From the NCBI GenBank assembly GCA_949538655.1, contig CATISE010000170.1, positions 1 through 6,700 of the forward strand: DNA of 6,700 nt, given 5' to 3'. The stretch comes from Marine Group II euryarchaeote MED-G33 (GTDB lineage Archaea > Thermoplasmatota > Poseidoniia > Poseidoniales > Thalassarchaeaceae). The notes under the pieces are model-generated. The model did not search any database, was not told the DNA's origin, and saw nothing but the letters and a program-made list of their open reading frames with translations. Made by a program: the position numbers and the translations under genes. Positions 1-5,474 of the stretch are shown here, in pieces (within the stretch, counting starts at the first letter, position 1; the number at the start of each line of letters is the position of its first letter).

Positions 1-81
1 GATTGCAACGCCTTCAGCGATAGCATTTGGGCGAATTACCTAAGTGTCTCAACGACTCACGACAATCAAGGAGGGCGCGTA
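1..81. other. Left-edge leader upstream of the winged-helix gene
   Basis: This short stretch has no gene that can be supported on its own. The reading frame of the next gene is open without a stop back to base 1, but it contains no ATG, GTG or TTG before position 82. The gene could therefore, in principle, start outside the window. A second plus frame ends in TAA at 41-43 and the third in TAG at 21-23, so either could be the tail of a preceding gene. No clear TATA box or U-rich terminator is visible. Confidence 0.4.
68..75 (+). promoter_or_regulatory. Shine-Dalgarno site AAGGAGGG deciding a TTG start
   Basis: AAGGAGGG is a near-perfect anti-16S match. It lies 6 bases before the TTG at 82, an ideal spacing, but 18 bases before the ATG at 94. 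This favours the TTG start and argues that the open frame further upstream is not translated as part of the gene. Confidence 0.65.
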
Positions 82-1041
82 TTGTCAGGGGGAATGCTTC
101 TAACACTGACAGTTGAACAACGGGTTTTACTGCACCTGTGGGACACTCCACTCGGCGATAACCCATGGGAAGGAAGACCTCAATTAACACAAGCAGGAGT
201 GTCGGAAGCGGTTGGTATCGCTCGAAAACATCTCCCTCGGACTCTGAAAAAACTGCGTGAAAAAGAACACATTCTCGAAGAAACACGCCATGTTGCAGGT
301 GCAAAGCAACGCTGCCGTGTTTACGCCCTCAGTTCTGACGGTCGAAAAGCCGCCAGCGAATTGGTCGAAGATATCCACTCACGTGTTGTCAAATCCGAAG
401 GGGAACCGACAACCGTCCAAGCCCTTCACAATCATGCGACTGGTTTACTCGATGTTCTTCGGAATATCGACAACACGGGCTCATATCGGCCTCCTGCCGA
501 GGGTGTAGACGAGGCACCAGTCGCTCTCGATGGGCGAGATTTACCGTTAGACCATCGTCTTGCAATTTACGACAATATTGTGCGGACAGCATGGCAGGAT
601 GGAATTGTCACCAAGGATGAACAAATCATGCTCGAAGATATGGCCATGTATCTCGGCCTTGAGCCCCATGACACAGAACCGATTGAGAAAAGGGTCCGTG
701 AAGAGAGTATTAATCCAGATGCCGAGAATAGCTCCCTCTACAAGCAAATGCTTGAAGTCGCTTGGCAGGATGGTGAAGTCGATGCCAATGAACAAGCCAT
801 GCTCGATTCACTCGCCAGCATGCTAGGGCTTGATTCGGCCCGTGATGTCCAATTGGATTGGGTCTGTGACCGACTTGACGATCGCCTCAAAGCGTACTGT
901 TCGGCGATGGAAGCCGCTTGGGAAGATGGCGAAGTTACCGATGATGAGGAAAATATGCTAGATAGCATGCGTAATTCCCTCGCAATTACTGAGGAAGAAC
1001 ACAAAACAATCCTCGGTGTCGTCCGGGCGAAGTTGAATTAG
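82..1041 (+). CDS. Winged-helix DNA-binding protein with three TerB-like repeats
   Basis: This 319-residue cytosolic protein has no signal peptide or membrane span. Residues 8-95 look like an archaeal winged helix-turn-helix. LTVEQRVLLHLW forms the first helix, LTQAGVSEAVGIARKHLPRTLKKLREK the helix-turn-helix, and CRVYALSSDGRKAASEL the wing and last helix. A linker (about 96-155, with PPAEG) follows. Three helical repeats then occupy about 158-205, 217-265 and 268-316, each built on A-W-(Q/E)-D-G-x-V-x-x-x-E-x-x-M-L followed by hydrophobic residues and often LGL. This pattern resembles TerB/TerB-like acidic helical domains. A transcriptional or sensory role is inferred from the fold; ligand and target are unknown. 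The start is TTG 82, chosen from the strong upstream ribosome-binding site; ATG 94 is the alternative. It is probably the first gene of an operon with the kinase-like and CoA-transferase genes, and might regulate them. Confidence 0.8.
   Translation: MSGGMLLTLTVEQRVLLHLWDTPLGDNPWEGRPQLTQAGVSEAVGIARKHLPRTLKKLREKEHILEETRHVAGAKQRCRVYALSSDGRKAASELVEDIHSRVVKSEGEPTTVQALHNHATGLLDVLRNIDNTGSYRPPAEGVDEAPVALDGRDLPLDHRLAIYDNIVRTAWQDGIVTKDEQIMLEDMAMYLGLEPHDTEPIEKRVREESINPDAENSSLYKQMLEVAWQDGEVDANEQAMLDSLASMLGLDSARDVQLDWVCDRLDDRLKAYCSAMEAAWEDGEVTDDEENMLDSMRNSLAITEEEHKTILGVVRAKLN
553..1029 (+). repeat. Three tandem TerB-like protein repeats
   Basis: Core tryptophans are at residues 171, 228 and 280, so the repeat periods are 57 and 52 residues. 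The cores are AWQDGIVTKDEQIML, AWQDGEVDANEQAML and AWEDGEVTDDEENML. The DNA around each core (about 589-642, 760-813 and 916-969) is still visibly related, which suggests internal duplication. The first two copies end in LGL; the third has SLAI in that place and runs to the C-terminus. Confidence 0.75.
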
Positions 1042-1043
1042 CG

Positions 1044-1060
1044 CCTCCGACTCGGAGGGG
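1044..1060 (+). promoter_or_regulatory. Ribosome-binding site buried in a palindrome, before the kinase-like gene
   Basis: CCTCCGACTCGGAGG at 1044-1058 is a perfect odd palindrome. It can fold as a hairpin with 5 G-C-rich pairs around the loop GACTC. Its right arm plus two more G residues (GGAGGGG, 1054-1060) is the Shine-Dalgarno site for the ATG at 1069, 8 bases downstream. The palindrome starts only two bases after the TAG stop of the preceding gene (1039-1041). A ribosome finishing that gene would melt the hairpin, so the arrangement fits translational coupling. The palindrome is seen directly; the coupling is inference. Confidence 0.55.
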
Positions 1061-1068
1061 CGAGACAG

Positions 1069-2127
1069 ATGCCGTGGGTTCTTGATGAAATCATCCAAGC
1101 AGAGGTAGATCGCCTCAAGCGCCTACGCACAATGGTGGATGGGATGCCGCCAACAAATGTGACACTGGTAGGCGACGTTGTTCTGGATCGCTACGTTCAC
1201 GGGTGGGCAAATCGCCTCAATGCAACTGCACCCGTCCCTGCTGTAAAGGTCACATCGACTGAGGAATTTGCCGGTGCAGCGGCCCACGTTGCCAGAGGCC
1301 TCGCATCTCTGGGTTTGAATCCCAAATTGTTCAGTATTGTCGGTGGCGATGAAGCCGGTCAAACATTGGCTTCCAATCTCAAGGGGCAAGGCATTCAAAC
1401 GAGCGGAATTCGTGTAGTAGCAAACCGTCAAACCATTGTAAAAACACGCATATATGGAGCTCGTGAATCACTAATTGATCAGAATCAATTGCTATTGCAA
1501 ATCGATGACGAACCACAAGATGAGATGCCCCCAGCAGTATCACAGCGGCTGACCGTCTCAGCACTCGCATCATTGACTGATGCAGATGTCCTCGTCCTAT
1601 CTGATTACAACAAAGGTGCGGTTACAGATGAGGGTGCTCAACAACTGATTTCCGCTGCAAATGGAAATGGTATACCAACGATTTGTGATCCAAAGTTGAC
1701 AGGTTTGAATCGGACTGAAGGTGCGACCTGTGTTCTTTTCGAAATCCGTGGACTTGAGTTGACACGACGTCGACTCGGTTTGGAATCGTCACTCGAAACC
1801 GCGCGAGATCTCATCAAAAAGTATCACTGGGAAGCGCTTGTGGTTTTGGGCGGAGCGCATGGTTTGTGGTTGTATACCGCTGAAGAAGAACATCATATTC
1901 CTTGCTTGATGGGAGGAGCCAAGCAAATCATTGGCTTGCATGATGCAGCAGCAGTCGCCATGGCAGCAGCCCTCTCACAGGGAGCCTCCCTCCATGATGC
2001 AGCGACACTTGCACACGCTGCTTGCGAAACCATTCTGCGAGCTGAAGAAGGACAACATCTCGATCGTAAGACGCTTTCAGCCTCCCTTGATGAACGCGCC
2101 TGGCAAATGCAGGTCAGTGATCGTTGA
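1069..2127 (+). CDS. PfkB-family, HldA/RfaE-like sugar kinase with eroded signatures
   Basis: This 352-residue protein resembles the kinase domain of HldE/RfaE (D-glycero-D-manno-heptose-7-phosphate kinase). Matching stretches are VTLVGDVVLDRYVHGWANRL (31-50), APVPAVKV (54-61), LSDYNKGAV (177-185), CDPK (206-209) and VVLGGAHGLWL (258-268). The usual C-terminal adenylyltransferase domain of HldE is absent, so the architecture is HldA-like. Key positions differ from the family. The sugar-binding GGAAN is GAAAH (69-73). The expected NxxE region after the DPK strand reads FEIRGLEL (224-231). The nucleotide-site DxxGAGD reads QIIGLHD (286-292), although the final catalytic Asp (D292) is kept. Activity is therefore uncertain: it could be a kinase of altered specificity, or a sugar- or nucleotide-binding protein without catalysis. 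About 28 helical residues precede the first strand. ATG 1069 has a good ribosome-binding site. The stop overlaps the start of the CoA-transferase gene. Confidence 0.8.
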   Translation: MPWVLDEIIQAEVDRLKRLRTMVDGMPPTNVTLVGDVVLDRYVHGWANRLNATAPVPAVKVTSTEEFAGAAAHVARGLASLGLNPKLFSIVGGDEAGQTLASNLKGQGIQTSGIRVVANRQTIVKTRIYGARESLIDQNQLLLQIDDEPQDEMPPAVSQRLTVSALASLTDADVLVLSDYNKGAVTDEGAQQLISAANGNGIPTICDPKLTGLNRTEGATCVLFEIRGLELTRRRLGLESSLETARDLIKKYHWEALVVLGGAHGLWLYTAEEEHHIPCLMGGAKQIIGLHDAAAVAMAAALSQGASLHDAATLAHAACETILRAEEGQHLDRKTLSASLDERAWQMQVSDR

Positions 2128-3245
2128 TGGGTGCACTCGATGGCATCAAAGTTCTCGATCTCAGCAGAGTTTTAGCAGGACCATGGGCGACTCAATTGCT
2201 AGCTGATTTGGGCGCAGATGTCGTCAAAGTCGAATCCCCGAAGGGCGATGGGACACGCGGTTGGGGTCCACCTTACATCGATGGGGATGCCGCGTATTAC
2301 CATGCCTGCAATCGAGGAAAGCGTTCAATGATTGTCGATTTGAAATCTGAAGAAGGAATGACCATTCTACACAAATTGATTCAAGTTTCGGATGTTATTG
2401 TTGAGAATTTCAAAACCGGTACGCTAGAACGCTTTGGAGTGGTTCCAGAAATGTTTCAGGGGAAAATCCTCTGTCGTATTACGGGATATGGTCAAACCGG
2501 ACCACGTGCATCAGAACCAGGATATGACCTTGCATTACAAGCGATGACGGGGATCATGTCGGTAACAGGCCCGGTGGATGGCGAACCGGTCAAGGTAGGG
2601 GTTGCTTGGATTGATGTATTGACTGGCATGATGGCTGGCAATGGAATTCTCGCAGCACTATTCCATCGTGAACGTACAGGTGAAGGTCAAACCATTGACT
2701 TGAGCCTGTATGACGTGGCATTGATGGCCATGGTCAATCAAGCACAGAATTGGATCGCATCAGGTGCAGATCCTCAACCAATGGGTCATGCCCACCCCAA
2801 CATCGTTCCCTACCAAGCATTCCTTGCCTCCGATGAATGGTTCATACTCGCTTGTGGCAGTGACTTGCAATTCGCCAATGTCTGCAAAGCCACAGGTGCA
2901 ACGACCCTCCAACGTGATGCGTTGACAGACAATTCAGGACGCATGGCTGCGAGAGCGGAAATCATCAACACCCTCTCAACGATTTTCAAGACGCATTCTG
3001 CAGCGCACTGGATATCTGAATTGAATCGAGTGGGTGTGCCTTGTGTTCCAATCCAATCAATTTCACAGGCATTCACGGACCACCAGGCTGAATCGAGAAA
3101 TGCACTGTGGCACCTCGGTGATCAAGTGTCTGTCGCGAATGCCCTCCGTTTCATGTCTAAGACACCTGCTGTACCTGGTCTCCCCCCACCCAAATTGGGA
3201 GAACACACCCAGCAAATACTCAGTGATTGGTTGGTCGATGAGTGA
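2127..3245 (+). CDS. Class III (CaiB/BaiF) CoA-transferase, SUGCT-like
   Basis: This 372-residue cytosolic enzyme should transfer CoA between carboxylic acids through an aspartyl-CoA mixed anhydride. Family hallmarks are GIKVLDLSRVLAGPWATQLL (6-25), LGADVVKVE (28-36), the arginine-rich NRGKRS (62-67), ITGYGQTGP (118-126), GYDLALQAMTG (132-142), D163 in VAWIDVLTG (the expected catalytic Asp position), HRERTGEGQTIDLSLYD (180-196) and the C-terminal PPPKLGEHTQQIL (353-365). The run AHPNIVPYQAF (222-232) and the overall layout recall, from memory, human SUGCT (succinate-hydroxymethylglutarate/glutarate CoA-transferase); the true substrate is not readable from sequence. It is slightly shorter than typical members (about 390-430). 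The ATG at 2127 shares its A with the stop of the preceding gene (TGATG), so translation is probably coupled; TTG 2124 is an alternative start. Its last 26 bases overlap the convergent transporter gene. Confidence 0.92.
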   Translation: MGALDGIKVLDLSRVLAGPWATQLLADLGADVVKVESPKGDGTRGWGPPYIDGDAAYYHACNRGKRSMIVDLKSEEGMTILHKLIQVSDVIVENFKTGTLERFGVVPEMFQGKILCRITGYGQTGPRASEPGYDLALQAMTGIMSVTGPVDGEPVKVGVAWIDVLTGMMAGNGILAALFHRERTGEGQTIDLSLYDVALMAMVNQAQNWIASGADPQPMGHAHPNIVPYQAFLASDEWFILACGSDLQFANVCKATGATTLQRDALTDNSGRMAARAEIINTLSTIFKTHSAAHWISELNRVGVPCVPIQSISQAFTDHQAESRNALWHLGDQVSVANALRFMSKTPAVPGLPPPKLGEHTQQILSDWLVDE

Positions 3246-5394
3246 ATGCAAGGCAAGTCGCCAAAATCGCTGAAAGTAGAATGCTGAGGCTGAGCAGCTG
3301 CCCAGAGTTCTTCGAAGGTGGGAATGTGGTCATGGCCAGTAGGATAAACACCGATGCAGATGATAGAGCAGCCCACCATCTTGCAGACATGTCTAATTTC
3401 GTGGGTGTATGGTCAGCACTTGCGTGAGCAAGGTAGTCTGCTGCAAAACCCATGCCTAGCAATACGGCGAGAGCAGTATTGACTCCTCGTCCACCAAAAC
3501 TGCTGGCCAATCCATCGACCGCGGCACCGATTGCGATTGCACCGATTGCGATTCTTGCAGCGGGTAGTGGGGTGCGCATCACGAACATTGCGACCACAAA
3601 AATTGCAGCCCCTGCAGTTAGAATCTGGGTGACACGTGATTGCTCGAATGTTTCAGCAGCTCTTCCACCGGTAGGCAAGTCACCTCCAACAACTCCTGTG
3701 AAACCATTCTGTTCCAGTAAATCTTCGGTATCTTCGGCAAATTGCATGGCGGCGATTGAATTTTCACCATCTATGAGTACTGCGATTGAAACGCCTACAG
3801 TTTCCCCATCATGTTGGAGTCGCATATCTCCGAAAACAGCAGAATCCAGCGATTGATCTGCCGCCTCATCGATTGTCGTGGCATTTCCTGATTGTGAAAT
3901 GCCGACCACGACTGGTGTTTGTAAAAGACCTGTTTCGAGAGAAATCACACTCGGGTGTTGACCCAATTGTTTCTGCAAATCCTGAAGTGCATCAAAATCG
4001 GATTCATCAGAACCATCTAAATCTACAACGACCCAGGCGGTCGTACTTGATGCAAGGATATATTTCGACTGTAAATCATCCATGATGTCCAATGCTGGGT
4101 CGTCAGGTGGCAGGAATTGTTCAACTTCTAACACATTCACACCAGGGGGTGAGATTACTGCAATCGATGCAAGAACAATCAATGCGACAGGCCAAACCCA
4201 TTCTGCTGAAAATTGAGTCAACTCTTCATCTTCAAACGCATTCCCGTTTCTTTTTTCTCGTCTGTCGATGAAAAAATCTTCGAGGACATAACGTGTAACG
4301 ACCCAATCCAAAACAATTCCAATCGCCATGACAAGACCGAGTGAGCGTTGGGCACGAATCGGAGAAAATATGGCCAATGAAACAGCTGCTACCGTTGTTA
4401 TCATTGCGATAAAGAGCATACTGCGAACTTCTTCTCTGTTCCTTGAAGATCTAGAATACCAGAATGCACCATCAACAGCCACACCCATGATAATCGGTAA
4501 AGCGATTCCATCGATGATCGAAAATTCAAACCCGAGTGCAGATAGGATTCCAAATTCTGCACCAACGACCAAACCGACACCACAGAGTGTCGCTCCCGCT
4601 GATTGCCAATCTCTCAAGCCGATTGTCAACATCGCCCCCAAAACAAAGAAAGATGCGATGACAACAAATTGCAGATCTTTTTCTGCAATCGCCTTCGCCT
4701 TCCCATACATCATATTTACACCAACGGCTGTAATTTCGTAATCTGTATTTTCGCTTGTTCTATCAGCCCAGAGTCGTAGTTCATCCCAATCCCCACCTTC
4801 TTCATCTGAAGCAGCATAAATAATCCACAGAATTTCATTGGCGGCAGGAGGTTGTGTTGCAGATGCTCCGGCGAATGCTGGACAAGCAATTCCGTAATTG
4901 GTACCTTCTGGCAACATCAGCAATGATGCTTCAAACGCGGATTTTTCCTCAGCATTGGCACCACTCCCACACCACCCGTCTCCAATCTCAGGCAGCAAAA
5001 CATTGGCCCACTGAGTTGCATTTTCCAATGAGCGATTCCTAGATTCAAATGCATCAGACCATGCTGAGAACGGTGTAACCATACGCTGGATAGTAAACGA
5101 TTTTTCTAACCACGCAGTATCTGGATTTGTTCCATCGACAAATTCATTTTCTAGTTGCATTAACTCCTGGACGCGAGTCAAATTACTGGTGATTTGGTCG
5201 CCATCATCGTGTCGAAATCGTAGGACCAATTGATACGACTTACCTTCGACAGACTCATCTTTGATTCGAATCATCGCCTCATCATCAAAGATGACTTCTG
5301 TGTTCATCTGCGGGTCGATGGGATTGGTAATCAGCAAACCTGCAGATAGCAGCATGCCCACAACAAGGGCGAGTCGGAGCTGTTCAGGCCGCAT
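3220..5394 (-). CDS. RND/MMPL-type 12-span membrane transporter
   Basis: This 724-residue membrane protein has the RND superfamily layout of two homologous halves, each with one span, a large outer domain and five more spans. From ATG 5394, predicted spans lie at about 4-23, 240-260, 266-288, 291-312, 325-344 and 351-371, then 399-416, 590-606, 610-630, 637-656, 672-691 and 698-718. The fourth span of each half carries the conserved intramembrane acid seen in MMPL/Patched-like proteins: D308 in GVAVDGAFW and D653 in GFAADYLAHA. These suggest proton-driven export of a lipid or hydrophobic compound, but the substrate is unknown. The first outer domain (about 24-239) has Cys142 and Cys171, a possible disulfide pair. 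The alternative GTG start at 5430 would add 12 residues and lies next to the hairpin, so ATG 5394 with AAGG six bases upstream is preferred. The protein follows a surface-protein gene on the same strand. At 724 residues it is compact for the superfamily. Confidence 0.88.
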   Translation of the reverse strand: MRPEQLRLALVVGMLLSAGLLITNPIDPQMNTEVIFDDEAMIRIKDESVEGKSYQLVLRFRHDDGDQITSNLTRVQELMQLENEFVDGTNPDTAWLEKSFTIQRMVTPFSAWSDAFESRNRSLENATQWANVLLPEIGDGWCGSGANAEEKSAFEASLLMLPEGTNYGIACPAFAGASATQPPAANEILWIIYAASDEEGGDWDELRLWADRTSENTDYEITAVGVNMMYGKAKAIAEKDLQFVVIASFFVLGAMLTIGLRDWQSAGATLCGVGLVVGAEFGILSALGFEFSIIDGIALPIIMGVAVDGAFWYSRSSRNREEVRSMLFIAMITTVAAVSLAIFSPIRAQRSLGLVMAIGIVLDWVVTRYVLEDFFIDRREKRNGNAFEDEELTQFSAEWVWPVALIVLASIAVISPPGVNVLEVEQFLPPDDPALDIMDDLQSKYILASSTTAWVVVDLDGSDESDFDALQDLQKQLGQHPSVISLETGLLQTPVVVGISQSGNATTIDEAADQSLDSAVFGDMRLQHDGETVGVSIAVLIDGENSIAAMQFAEDTEDLLEQNGFTGVVGGDLPTGGRAAETFEQSRVTQILTAGAAIFVVAMFVMRTPLPAARIAIGAIAIGAAVDGLASSFGGRGVNTALAVLLGMGFAADYLAHASADHTPTKLDMSARWWAALSSASVFILLAMTTFPPSKNSGQLLSLSILLSAILATCLAFTHRPTNH
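3524..3553 (-). repeat. Perfect 15-bp tandem duplication within a membrane span
   Basis: GCACCGATTGCGATT occurs twice head to tail with no mismatch. On the coding (minus) strand it is in frame and gives the pentapeptide IAIGA twice, in the ninth predicted span of the transporter. The unit is a multiple of three, so the gene stays in frame. Confidence 0.85.
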
Positions 5395-5400
5395 GATGAA

Positions 5401-5404
5401 CCTT
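5401..5404 (-). promoter_or_regulatory. Ribosome-binding site of the transporter gene
   Basis: The minus strand reads AAGG six bases before the ATG at 5394. It is a modest but well-placed Shine-Dalgarno match. It supports that ATG over the upstream GTG at 5430, which falls just after the hairpin. Confidence 0.5.
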
Positions 5405-5432
5405 GGGCAGCACTTCGGCCATATCAGCACAA

Positions 5433-5455
5433 CGGGTGTCCCTATGGGACACCCG
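5433..5455. terminator. Strong intergenic hairpin, 10-bp perfect stem
   Basis: The arm CGGGTGTCCC (5433-5442), loop TAT and arm GGGACACCCG (5446-5455) form ten perfect, mostly G-C pairs. It begins about 20 bases beyond the stop of the minus-strand surface-protein gene. On the minus strand no T-run follows (TTGTGCTG), so a classical terminator in that direction is doubtful. On the plus strand GCGTTTTGT follows, which fits better but has no obvious plus-strand gene to end. An RNA-processing or stability element between the two genes is equally possible. Confidence 0.5.
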
Positions 5456-5474
5456 GCGTTTTGTACTCTTCAGA

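Larger units (their letters stand above)
5395..5474. other. Spacer between the surface-protein and transporter genes
   Basis: This gap separates two minus-strand genes. It holds the strong hairpin at 5433-5455 and, next to the transporter start, the AAGG ribosome-binding site (5404-5401). On the minus strand, ACAAAACG just before the hairpin (about 5465-5458) is weakly TATA-like, but it is too poor to call a promoter. No small gene is evident. Confidence 0.5.

Noticed and set aside
592..969. DGxVxxxE segments as EF-hand calcium loops
   Set aside because: The loops lack the acidic residues at the first and third positions of an EF-hand. The AWxDG spacing and following hydrophobic helix fit TerB-like repeats better.
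3452..3856. Plus-strand open frame of 134 codons
   Set aside because: It is antisense to the second half of the transporter. The low-complexity Ala/Pro/Ser content reflects the complement of membrane-span codons.
4328..4741. Plus-strand open frame of 137 codons
   Set aside because: It is antisense to membrane spans of the RND-type transporter, has no recognisable domain, and has no ribosome-binding site that stands out.
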